64,000 bases of DNA, taken from positions 248,001 to 312,000 of the forward strand of contig JAQGDQ010000196.1 of the NCBI GenBank assembly GCA_030141605.1. The letters run 5' to 3'. Positions 36,706 to 49,600 of this stretch are shown here, piece after piece. This stretch comes from Tubiluchus corallicola. Lineage: Eukaryota > Priapulida > Priapulimorpha > Priapulimorphida > Tubiluchidae. The notes under the pieces were generated by a model, which was not told the DNA's origin, searched no databases, and saw nothing but the letters and a program-made list of their open reading frames with translations. Position 1 is the first letter of the stretch; each line of letters starts with the position of its first letter. The translations under genes were made by a program, and so were the position numbers.

Positions 36706-38430
36706 TAGAAAAATTTTCTCACTTGTAAACTCACCGTTACCTATGCTTACCTGCTGTTAATGAATTTTTTCATATAATTTCCGTAGTGCTCCCGTAGGTA
36801 TAATATCACAGTCTCAATGTAAATCAGAAACTTTTGGTAATTATTGTAGTTAATAAAATGTATGTCTGAGACCAGGTCAAAAGAGTTTGGTCTGAGAAAT
36901 CATACTATTTTCCTTTAAATAAATTATCATCTAAAGACATAGTTTTAATATAATGACGAGTTTTGCACTGTGTTGCTGCGATTAGCGATGACCACTAATT
37001 TATATTAACAATGGACAAAAATTGTTTCAGATGAGCGGTCCAGTTCTTCCCACTAAATGACATTATGCTTATTTATGCTATTGCTGTCTGCCAGCGCTTT
37101 CATTAATTCATGGTTGTGCTAGAAAAATTGTGAACAGGGTAACTAACAGACGGAACATTATGCAATGTACTGTATTTTAGTACAAATGCCAATTACCAAA
37201 TGCAGCATGCCCAGTGTCTAATTCATCCACATGTGTTACAGTATTGTGTTCTATAATTCTCCTCTTTAAGACAAGTCATCTTACCATTATACTTCTACAT
37301 TGTTTAACTGACAAAAAGAAACTCTAACATATGTTTATTGTTTAACTTTGCATTTTGGTTATCACCAAGATCGTTTAATGTACTAACATACAATTTTATT
37401 GACTATATCTTACTGTGACATTTTTACTTTTTTATGTTTCTTTATTTTAGAAATGTTTTAAATAATGCCAACATTGATTTCTTGAACGTGTAACTTTACT
37501 TATATTTTATAATCTTTAATTTATTCAGGGTTCTTATTAGGGTCACCATAATTATTATTTTTGTACATAGCTTATTAACGTACATTTATTATTTTATGTA
37601 AAAATGATGTGCTTATTCTATTGCTTATGTTAGGACAATTTTAAAAAAATCCCTTAGGTCATTTATTAGCGTTTGATTTTGTTCATGTTAGATAAATGTC
37701 AGCAATACTTTTATTGCATACTTTATCAAAAATTGAATTTTTCATTTTTTGCCATAATTAGATTGTAATTCTAACCAAATAGAATAAACTGATAGTTTCA
37801 ACGTCGAGATTAAATAAAAAGTACAGAGAATTTTGTGATTTCAATAATTAAATTGTTTTTCGCTTCGCTTAATATCTTTTACAAACTTATTTTTCAACTT
37901 TACGAATTTGTAGTTCGATTTCTGATGAAGGACATTTTTGTATAACTGTGACTAAACAAAAACTTACGTTTGCTTACACTTACTGTTAAAGGGCAGTAAA
38001 ATTCAATGACATATCTTGAAGATTTCTTGAAAAGTAAAATTAATTGCATAATAAATATTTTTATGGCTACTATTTGCTGTATTTGAGAACATTTGAGTCC
38101 AAATTTTTGGTTTTGTCATAAAAAAACGTGAATTGTACTGAGGCAAATTTATTTTGCTGTTAACATAAATACTGAACACATTACATTTATTTCAGGTGAT
38201 AGTGCTATATTTCATTCATTTTCAGCACTAACTCACTAGTGGATTTCAGCAAGCCAGCCACTCAGTCAATTTCCCTCTTAAAACGAGAAATTTTTAGTAC
38301 ATGTGCACTTAAGTAATGATCTGATTTACTATTTTGCATTTAATGACTTTGTTTCAAAACAGAAAATGGACTAGTAACATCTCCATAGTTATACATAAAA
38401 ACTTAGTACATTATAAATTTACGAGTATCT
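36706..38430. other. Intergenic DNA between convergent genes
   Basis: AT-rich with no recognised feature. It separates the 3' side of RAB23 from the presumed 3' end of UBE2W. Confidence 0.45.
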
Positions 38431-38431
38431 T

Positions 38432-40685
38432 TTTATTTTTCACAGACGTATTACAGTACTGGTGTTACCATAACAACAATCATTAATCACACTACATGGT
38501 GGCACAAATGTTTTTAGACATATAATTACAATATAAATAGGAATATCTAGCATAAATGCTATTACTAAACATATACATTATATAAATATACATCTGTTTT
38601 GTACGTACGTGCAACATGACATCATCACATACTATAATGACTACACCAAATGGTGGTAACATTTACGTACTTCTTGAACATCACGAAGGGTAAAATTGAA
38701 TTAAGTATAACCAAGGCAAATGAAGTCTGAAATTGCCAGTAGAGAAATTTCCTTTTTTTTACTGTGACTATAACCCAGTATTGTGAGGTCAGAAAATCGT
38801 TCAAACCATCTGCAACTATTCAACACTTAGCAAGCACTTTCTAAGAAAAGAACCTAGCTAGGACCACTAATGGAAGTAAACTGTGGAGCCTGTATAATAT
38901 TGTTAATGAAACTGATTTAAACAAGTACACAAACTTACTTCACTAGTAGAAAAAAAAGGTACAAGTAACGCAGAAATTCGAAATTCTGTAAATCCAGTCT
39001 AGCTTAGTCATTCAGGACTAGTGCAATAAATAATTCAGAAACTTGTAATCATAACATAATAATGTAGCATTCAGAGTCGAGAGTTTTCTCTCAAAGAAAC
39101 TTGCAAGTTTTATATCAAGAAATGTGCAAGTGTCTTCACACTAGAAAGCAGTGTCTGCTGTGACTACTCTAAGACAGTAATCATAAGCAAAACCTTATGA
39201 CGGATAATGTAGCGACATTGAGGTTAAAAGAAATTTACTCTTAGCAAATTGATTGTCTTTGCAACAGCTAGGAACTGTCAAGAGGTTTCACAATGAAAAC
39301 AGGTCGTGTCTCTATTCAAAGCGAGAAGTGTAGAAAAGATGCAGATAGTAAACTCGCAGCAGGGGCATTTACACTAAACAGTAATCAACTCGTAGCTCTT
39401 GTCTGCGACTTCGCAATTTCTTGAAACAAAAAAGTCACAAAGCAGTTATACAAACAAATTTGCTGTAAAATAGAAAATTCTGCCGTTGGCCCAAGTGCAG
39501 AAAATATATAAATCATGTGCAAACGAAAAAGCATTGTTTACAAAAAATTGCAAACTAAACCAAACTATAGGTATGGAATAACGGCTTGCTCATAAAACGG
39601 TAAGTTGTTTGAACCCCGCAACCAACACTTACATAAATTAGATATTGAAAAATCTGTAAAATACAAGGAAGAAATTGTAAGAACCTGCTTTATGTTACGG
39701 CACATTGGTAGACATTAACATCATCAAAATTCTATAAGTTATTTACACCTTGGTAATTTATAAGTTATATACACAAGGAATCACAAAATTAAATGACTGA
39801 TCAACTGAGTCGATGATACATGAACACAGTAATTAATAAACATCAGTTGTGCTGAAGGACAAATTGTGAAAAATAATAGTTCGGCGCTGAAATGCTTAAC
39901 ATTAGAATCCATTCGTGAAAAATTAACTTTAAGGCTATAAGAGTGAAAATTGTTCATAATAAAGCTGGGTGTGCAAAATTGTGTGTCAAAATAACAACCT
40001 AACACTTTTGCAAATCCAATGTTCATCCTGCATGATCGACATTGTGCACAAGAGCAACTCCACAAAATCATATTTAGAAAAACGTGAAAGAAAATAAATC
40101 CAAAAATCAAACTACTTGTTGTTACTAAAATCTCTTAGGAATTCTAAAAATGCAATTATTCGATTTGTGTGCAGCTAAGAATAAAGGAAAATTAATATAA
40201 TGGATTGAACTTCTAATAAAACAGAAATTTCAAGTATTAATAAGTTTCTTAACGTAAGAGCACTGGCTAGAAACTAATAATGAGATAATAATAATAATAA
40301 AACTATAACTATATTTTTACTGTTAACAATGTTCATAGACTGATAACAAAAACATTAATAGTAGCTAGTTTGGCAAAACTTATAATGCAATACTTCAACA
40401 TTTGCAAAAAGGAATCAGTGCACATTCAGCCTGTTTTTGTATCCTCTAAATCCATATTTAAGAATCACTAGAAAACCAGAAAAACAAGAAAATGGTAGTT
40501 ATGTATTATGAATGGACGAATTACTTGGTAGATGAACATGTTCCAAAAGAAAGTGAAATCAAAATTAAAGTCACGTATCCATTCTTAACTCCTGGCTCCG
40601 ATCCTATGACTAAAAATAATGCATTACATACAATGGCTGATTATATGGAAGCTCACTATCAAATAGTAGACGCACAGTGAAAAAA
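38432..40685 (-). other. Possible UBE2W 3' UTR
   Basis: The first TTTATT (AATAAA on the minus strand) below the UBE2W stop that I find is at about 38432, so the 3' UTR could run for roughly 2.2 kb. This is inference from one hexamer. The interval lacks recognisable transposons. A 62-codon plus-strand ORF at 40492-40680 lies within it. Confidence 0.3.
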
Positions 40686-43600
40686 TCACACTTTGTCATC
40701 TGAAATGTAACAACAAATGTTTTACGTTTAATGCAAACTATGAAATGGCAAAGAAAATATTTGTCATTGATTAAGATATTTCATGCCATAGTAGATTTCA
40801 GGAATTAAAAGAAAATCAGCGTAATTAAATATCAAATAGTGCTGTCGAAAGTTTGTTGGATACACCCAAGTTGAACACCAAATAATGGCACTTCAACATA
40901 AATAATTAACTATAGTAAAAGTTAATATAGTTACAAGTCATAATAGTACCAATTGCATACAAGATAATGATACATCAGCATACAATAATAGTCGGGATAT
41001 TGATGAAAAACTTACCGTGGTACCACCACCTAGTCTTCTTTGGATTTTTGTTGCATGTGCGTACATAAAATGTGTTATCAGGTGGTCGTTTCTGCAACAA
41101 ATGAAGGATAAATTATGACATTTTACTCGCATTGGAGGATCTGACAAAGCTAAACCATATCTAGAAGTACCTGTTCAATTATTTTTTATATTCTTGCATT
41201 TTTCATCAGAAGACATTTTTACGAAAAGTCACATATAAGTCAAAAGCTTCATAATGTTGATCATTAACAAGGTTTACCCGCTAAGCAGATTCTCCCACCC
41301 CTGGCCCGTCAGAAGTGCCTTAGTCAAGTTTGAATCTACGAGATAAATAGCCAAACTCAGTATGGTGAATGAAACCCACTCAAAGTAAACGATGGCAGTT
41401 ACACATCCATGAGTTGGCCAACCTTGGTGTTGCTTAACTTTTATTGCAAAGCACAGGCGCATGACCACTAGCCTATTTCCCTGAAATTTCACGTGTATTT
41501 TTCTCAATGTAGCTGACCAATGTATTTACAACTTCATTTACTGATTACTAATTACTGATTTTTTTACAAACCTTTTCCTTGCAGCTGCTTAGCATACTGA
41601 CTATACTTAAACAGATAGATTGTACAGAAAGCGCTGGTGACCAATCCTCTGTCAAGATGGATAGACAAATGTGGCCATTACTGTAGACATGTGGATGCAC
41701 AGGAATGTGATTACCAGTGAAAACTACCTGTGGTAAAAATGCAGAAGTTCACTAAAATTCAGGAAAACGAAGACGTTTGTGGCTTCCTAGTTTGTCTACA
41801 AACAAAGAAACCCAGTGTTCCTGGTTTAAAAATCCTCCGAGGAATTTTCCAGCACAATTATAGAGCTTACAAATCAATTTCGTCCTACTAAGCACAAAAA
41901 GTAGTGCCCAGCAGCAGAAGAAAAACTTCTGGCACTCCAACCATTTAATGTTTTCATTTTTGTTTCGTGGGTGAAGACACAAATTGTGCATGTTTTTTGC
42001 GTCCCTGAGACCGACTTTCCCTTTTCAACAAGAGGGGATAAAGATAAATGATTTTTTTCTAAAAATCACCCGGAGTTTGATTTGCAGTACTGACCAGAGT
42101 AACTTTTCTATGTATGAGTTGTGCATAACACGACAGTCCTAAAACATTCAGCTCCAGCATTAAAAATTGCAAAGATTATAAAAGACATAGAACACTGTCA
42201 CAATAATACAATCGGCATTTAGAGAAACGCTACTGTTTCTCCCAAAATTTTCGATCTACTAAGCCACACGATACAATACACATGCCGGTAAGTAACAACA
42301 TTTGCTTTTTTTCTAGATTGTATGTAGTAATTAGGACAGCTACGATGATTTCTGACTAGGCAATTTTGCTGCATTTTGAAAACTTTTGTTAATGTCGGAT
42401 TAGTAATTAATAATTAACAGTAACTGAACTTTAGACGAATCTTGCACCCTTTCACCCTTACGCCCGGGGGCAATTGCTCCCTCTCGCCCCTACCTTGCTA
42501 TGCCCCTGGCTACAGCAAAAGGTTGCAGGCAAAATTCCTTCACGCAAAATCAGGTGCAAATACACGACAATAAATCTCGCTTGATACAAAGAGCTACAAA
42601 GACCATTTAGTAATCTGCCGGGAAGCAAAAACATACATAATAATTATGCTGTTTTATATTATCAGTGAGTTTTTAGGACATAATAATGCAATATGTACTG
42701 CTTTAATGCTTAAAATTAAATAAGAAAGTTGTTGATGAAATAAAAATGGTTTTGAGCAAAGTAAAAAAAATTGTCGTTAAAACGAAACATGAGTTAAGTG
42801 AGAAAAAGTGTCAAATGTTCAGCATTGTTACGTCACAAAAACAGGAGTTATTAAACGAGGTCTTACTGTATATGACTTTCAAAATTTAATTTACATAATA
42901 CTTTATTTCATCTTTTGGATCTTAATGCTCTTTAAGAAGATGGAAGAAACTGTTTAAGGGAAATAAAGCTCTGGAGTAATTACCTCGGGTGAATCAAATG
43001 GATACCTATTACTAAATTTGAATAGTAGTTGAAAGCGTTCTCCCTCATACAGAGTACCTGTAGCACCTTCCATTTCTATTGTCCACCTATAATCATACAT
43101 AAGTAACTATGTAAAATAATGAAGGCAGGGCCAACCATGCAAAATTTCATCTGCAGACCATACAACAAAATACCCTTGAATTTCTATTCCAAATCTTAAC
43201 TTTATAGATACACAGATCCAGTTATGAAAAACCAGGTCAATAAAGTGCAATTCATAATAAGTTTACATATAGCCGTATTTATACTCATCAACATGCAATT
43301 ACAAGTTAGATCCCAGATGAAACCTTTACACGGATATCTAGGTTTCTGCACACTTAATGCCCACACAACTATAAACTCGCAATGATTTGCACAAAACACT
43401 AAAAACTTTTCAGTGTAGAACATTTTTACTAAAATAAAGTTTTGAAGACAATGTCAGTACATACGTGTGTAGACTGTGGTCTGCATTAACTTTTATCCCA
43501 GGAGGCGGATCTCGTACAAGTGTTGACAGCTCCTTCTGTAGTCGTTTCTGTTAAATTATTATTGTTATATTAGCTTAATATGTTACAACTGTTGTACGAT

Positions 43601-46600
43601 ATTACATTGGACACAATAATTCACGAATTCTTATTAAAAAAGTTTAGACGACAATGGTGGTTACAGCCTATACTAGTAAAATAGTGACCGTGACTAGTAG
43701 CTACTAACTATTTAAAAGCTTAATGCATTTGAAACAATATTTGATCATAATTTCGACAACTGTGACCTTCTATAACATTCTAATTTAAACAAGTACAGAC
43801 AGCAATAAGCCTTTTATGCTATAAAGTGATGCCAGGACTCTCTTAATTCTTTTTAGGCAGTTTCACGCTTTTAATAATTTAGACCACTTGTGCACCTACT
43901 AATGATTAATGATGACATACGGGCTCGTTTTTGTGCCTTGTAAATCCACTAATGGTCACCTGCCTGCAGATTGAGCCAAGTAAAACAAGGGTAGTAAAAT
44001 ATTCCCTTGGGTCAAATAAGGGACCAACTTGGAAACAAACATTTAGTTAGGAAAAATATGAGACTACTCGCTGGAGACATCATCTTTAATGATAAGAATA
44101 AAAAGTCCATGAGCTTTATTAGAATCAGAAGCAGATATTCTTTATTGCCAAAAGATTTTTTAAAAATCTGCTTTAAAAACTAATAAAGGGCATTCAACTT
44201 TTTATTCATGATAATAAACATTTAGATCCTTTAGGTAAATATTATCCCTGGTCTATACCCAAAACAAGCTTTTTACAGTAAGTTGCTAACCCAACCAAGT
44301 ATACTTCAACTGTGGTTTCTTTACTGCCACAGAGCTACTACTGGCTTTCAGTACTATCATGTTTACTCTCAAATAAGGATAAGTTCGACGAAAGACGCAA
44401 GATACTTGAATTTTCTGAAACTACCTTCTCACATGGTAATGGAAAAACCAGGGCTGTCTCTCTCTCCTAGTCAATGCAACTGTGCTTTTCCTGTGTTTCA
44501 TTTGTTGTGCCTCTGCAACTTTAATACGTGATTGTATGCTTTTATGTGTGATGTTTTTATTTGTAAATAATATAAAGAAACCAAAAAATTGGTTTTAGAA
44601 TCTTTATGTGTTTCCCCCTTTTTATTTCAAGTCTTGTGTCTTTTTATTGTATTAATTGTGGGATTTTTTAATAATCAGCAAGGTGTGCAACTGGCTAATA
44701 ACCACTAAAAAGAATTTCAACTAATTAAATAAATTCTTTCCTAGGATTAGGAAATTAGGTGTTTCACAAATCTAACTCAGCCAGCACATGCATGGATATC
44801 ACTGACAAACTGTATGTCTGTTCTCCATCACATAAATATGACAAACCAGTTATTAAAATTTAATGCAGAATTGAAAATATTACGGTTAACCTGTTTTTTA
44901 CTCAAATACAGCCAAAGTTATACAACACACTTACATAAACTAACACTAGCTCAACAGTACCATATCAAGGCCTTGCTCAAACGAATATCAAGTACCTGGC
45001 ATAAAAGAGTTTTTCAACAACCATGAACAACAGCAAGTACATTTGTACATGAGTACATCTATGGAATATTTGGCAAAATCCATATGGGCTGACAAAATCC
45101 TTACTTCAAAAGTTGAAAGAGTGCTAGCATACAAAAGATGTTTTTAGAGCACTCGGTGCTTGTTTAAAAGACTTGACATTGGGGGCATTAACAATACCAC
45201 TGCTTAAACTGTTCCATTCCTGCACAACACGGTAGGAGAAAAATGCTTGCTGATATGTGTGCATGAATGCTGAATATATAGTTTTTGCTAATGACATCAA
45301 TGTAACTCTCTATGAGGATTCTCAAAGAACTCACTCCGATCCAAATTTGTGGCCGGATTCACTATCTTGAACATGCAGACAATTGTGTCATGGCTCTAAT
45401 CTAGGGTAGGAACTGATATCGTTGGCAAGACGAAGACATCTTCTTTGGACTTTTTTATCTTCTCTTTAAAAGATACAGATTGCAGTGCCCTAATAACAAC
45501 AGCATATTCCAACAAAGGACTAATCAAAAGGTTTGTATATAGGTACAGCAACTGACGGCTCAGGGCATACGACTCTCTAATGATACCAATTCTTTGTTTA
45601 GCAGTCTTACATGAGTAATATAATTGTTGCTACCATATGCAGAATATCAATTGGAAGGTGCTGCATAGGAAGAGCAAGAAAGATGGTGGAATGCTTTTGC
45701 CCCCTAGTAAGGCCTACAAAAAGGTTAAGAAGATGCATTATGAGCATTTTGTGAATTCTTACAACATCATTGAATCATGACTAACACACATTAGGGAAAC
45801 AAAGGCTGTTAAAGGGCAAGAAGAATTAATGAATTTTGCAGATGACTCGAGAATGGCCCCAGAAATACTGAATCATTGACCAGTATTAACAAAATAGAAG
45901 AAATAAATAATCAGACAAATCTTTTGTGTATATTAGAGAAACTCCCAATGTACCTTTAACCAAGACAGAAAACAGAAGCATATAAAATTAGAATAAGTCA
46001 AAAATGAAGTCCAACAGTTGACAATGTAGTGCATTTTGTTTAAGCTGCAGCTTTAGAAGCAACTGATCCAGTTTTCGGTAATTTAGGGTATGCCCAGACC
46101 AAGAAAGAAGGCCCCCAGATAGTGTTTACACGGGCAGCAAAAATTAGACTCTGGTACCCTTTTCCTTATACTCGTGGGGTACGCAATTGTTAAGATTCAG
46201 TAGCAGTGAAGAGATGGTCTTTATTCGTACATAAGAACAACGACTGGCGCATTTCACCTAACCACAGCTGTTAGGCCTGTGTCACACAGAAAAAGCCACA
46301 AAAAGCAAGCCATAATCCGTAAGGTATAAAGCGTCTTCCATCTTCCGTAAGGTGCATGTCATAATTCGCAGTATGCGCCTTGCTTTGTATAACTATGCGG
46401 GAGACACAAAACTACTATATTTTAATATAATAGGTACTATAGTTTAATAGTTAAAATAATTTTACTCATTACAGAATAACAGATTGTCAGTCGCATACGT
46501 TGTATATGCATAACATGATTGACTGGCATGCTGCCTCCTGCATGTAGTATACATTTATTATATGTATTGTAGTAATATGGCAGTAGTAATTAAGTGCTGT

Positions 46601-49600
46601 GGGTTAAATATGCCTTTTAATGTTTATAGTACATCGATGTTATGAATTGTTTTATACGTAATTCTTATGAAATGAATTTTGCATAGAAAAGCTTAATTAT
46701 GCAAATTTTCACATTAGTGATAAGCAAAAATTCCTTATGGCAAATGAAATTAATGGCCAAAGGCTCAAAACGGCTTGCAAAGCTCCACTAGAGACCTTGA
46801 TAACATAGTTGCCCAATTCTGGCAGGTGGAAGTGTGTGAAGATGAAACCACTATTCTGAAGAAGATATCAAGATGATTATATATATATACTAATACTAAT
46901 CTGTAATAAAACATACAGAGAATGTACAGTAATAAAATGTTGTAGGAGGATTCAGTAATTCTACCTAAGGATAATCACTACCAATTGCCAACACTATTGA
47001 CAATTGATAGTGATTATGCTTAGATAAACCCAATACCATTCTGAAGCAAGTATCCTGAGCTCCCAAAAACTTACCTGTGCTCCCTGTGGCACAGTCTAGA
47101 TTGCAGGGTCGTAAAAACAAGCTACAAAATGACTGTGGAAATCTTAAATTTGCTAAATATGGCATATGCCGAGGAAATAAATGCCAAAAGTATTAATGGC
47201 AGCCCTAGAAAGATTTGGTATTAGCCTCACTTTGCAGTTAGTAAAACAAACAAGCCAGATAAAAACAAGAATTGTGTTTAATTGTGCTGTTCAATTTGAA
47301 GGTACTACTCTCAACAGGAATGTTACGCAGGGCCCTGCTTCAGGAGTTGTGCTTAAATTTAGAAAAAACCAAATAGATTTCATGGCTGATCATGAATGCA
47401 TGTTTCACCAAGCAAAGGTACTGCAGAGGATAGTGATATACAAAGATTTTTATGATGGGAAAATGGTTGTTTAAACGCATAACCAAAAGTCTACAGAATG
47501 GCCGTACACACATTCTGTGGAATGTGGTGACCAAGTGCAGCAGCTTTTGCACTCCAGAGTACTGCAAGGGATAACAGGCATTTGTATGATGAAAATGTAT
47601 TGGAAGGCCATTAACTCCGATTTCCGATGATCCCGAGGATGCAGAACCATTGAGGCCAAATCGTCTGCTTTTGGCTCACAATCACGCTTTGCTGCCACAA
47701 GGTATTTTTTGAGACTGATCGATACAAACACAAGTGACAACGCATTCAGCTCTTAGCGACAACAACAACAACAACAAAAAATAGACTATGCCAAAGAGAA
47801 ATCTCAAAGTTAATGATGTGGTGCTTGTGAAGGAGATCAGATATCTGTAGCCACTGTGAAATATGTAACAAGCTCATGATGGCCTGAAGGAGTGAAGGAT
47901 AGATTTTTGGAGCAACCCATACAGAAGCTTTGTCTTCTGAAGGGTGCTGACAAATTGCTTGTTGAACATGTTTGTCAAAATGCTCTGGTCAAGTTTGCAT
48001 TAGAGAGGGGGAGTGTTGCTGCCATATGTAGAATAGGAAGTTGGAAAGTGCTGGCCTAGTTATGAATGGACTTTGTATTTGAAAGAGACCTTTACAATGG
48101 GTAGAATAATCTTCTTACACACTGCATACCTTTCAATGTAACCATTTTGGGCTGTACTCTTGCCACTAGCATCTCTTCCTCTCACATTTCTATCTTCATC
48201 ATCCTGCCTTCCCTTGCACATTTTTACTCAGCTTCACTGACAGACATTGCATCTCTTGCTCTGATGGCACATATAGCTGTTACAGCTGGGCTTTAAGCAT
48301 TTGAAGCAAAGTCTTTTCTTTCTGGACAGCTCCAATCTGTCTTCTGGCTTCATGGCAGCCAAGTTTGCACATTCAGTTACGAAGTGTTCACCTATGCAGA
48401 TGCTGCATGTACTAGGTCTCTTTGACTCACCTGATATTTTGAATAAAAAATTTGTTAGGCAACTTGCTTTAGCATCTTTTCTCGCCGTGAGTTTCTGGCA
48501 TCTGTTCTTTTTCGGTCTGTATATTCTAAACTGATTTAGTAATCATTAAATTTCAGTGATCACATGGAAACCCGAGCCAAGATATCAGATCTTACCACCA
48601 TAAGGCATCATGTGATTAAGTAAAAACATAGAAGGTATCAATAGTGACTTGTATAATTCTGAGAAAAGCACACTCAACAGTTTCAGCTGAAGAAGCCCAC
48701 TGGTCAGACTGAGACTCAATACTGTCGAGATCTATTGTGGTCGTAAACATGTCAGAATCAAATTGTGATTTGATTTTAGCATATAATTTTAACAAAGCAG
48801 GGCTCCAATAGAAAGATGCATCCTTTATCTACACACTAATATAAAGAAAAGTTGAAACATACCTCCTATTCATAAAAAAATTACTGTTAGCGTCACGAGA
48901 ACAGACTAAGACCGAGCGATTTCCTGAAATGTTTTCATTTGGGAGTTAGCAGATAGCAATATTTTTATCTACTGCTGTGTGCCACAGCCTAGGTGTTTTG
49001 GATATAAGCACGTGGTGCCTCCTGGTGTTTGTTTTTCCTAGTTTAGACAGGTGAGCTAGGTCAGGAAATAGGCCATTGGCCTCATTTCACAGTTAGCATA
49101 TGAAAGAAGTGAGTCACCGGTATGCGGCAAAGATGTAAGTTTCATTTCTTCACATTTCGTCATGTCATATTATTATTAATTATCATTATACCAGTTACTT
49201 AATGTTTTGACGTTGGTTTAGCAGAAAGAATTTTTAATTTTTCTTCAGCTAAAACGAAGTCGAACGCATGTCGCGTACAGTTTTATATCTCAGTCTGTGT
49301 ACCTAGAAGAGACGGCCATATTGCTTTCGAGAACAGAACACCTGGACAAGGGTAGTACAGCATGGCTTCCGGGCAAGGACGAGATTTGTTGAGACTAAAT
49401 GAAGAACAGCTTCAGCAAAAAACCGTACAAGAGTTAAGAAAGTTGCTACGGGATAAGGGATTACAAGTCGCTGGAAGCAAAGCAGAATTAGTCCAACGAG
49501 TACTGGACAGCGAGATTACTGCAGAGGTAACCACGCCTACTTCAAAGAGTGAGAGTGTTAAAACGGCTCGTGACCAATCAGGCGAGGTGGGAGTGATGCA

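Larger units (their letters stand above)
45627..48060 (+). mobile_element. Old, internally deleted BEL/Pao element
   Basis: Pieces appear in the order expected for BEL/Pao. An LTR-like start TGTTGCTACCATATGCAGAA lies at 45627. Gag fragments follow at about 45660-46100 ([48 protein letters not shown]). A reverse-transcriptase piece at 47235-47420 includes KTRIVFNC and ECMFHQAKV. An integrase C-terminal piece at about 47600-47840 contains [20 protein letters not shown] and [17 protein letters not shown] purine tract GAGAGGGGGAG then precedes a second LTR-like start TGTTGCTGCCATATGTAGAA at 48014. Protease, RNase H and the integrase core are missing, and stops and frameshifts are frequent. It is related to, but much older than, the intact element downstream. 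Confidence 0.7.

Noticed and set aside
39781-40110. 109-codon minus-strand ORF in the presumed UBE2W 3' UTR
   Set aside because: It has low-information composition, rich in F, C and S, with no homologue recognised. It is more likely random in AT-rich sequence.
43940-43990. Possible UBE2W first exon ending CAG before GTGACC (minus strand, near 43960)
   Set aside because: No in-frame methionine precedes it, while the exon at 59426-59440 encodes MASMQ with a good donor and matches the known family start.
47181-47474. A host gene suggested by a 97-codon ORF
   Set aside because: Its phrases KTRIVFNC and MFHQAKV match the BEL/Pao reverse transcriptase of the intact element, so it is a transposon remnant.
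48301-48534. A 77-codon plus-strand ORF
   Set aside because: The opposite strand carries a clear BEL/Pao Gag zinc-knuckle sequence, so the plus-strand frame is its shadow.
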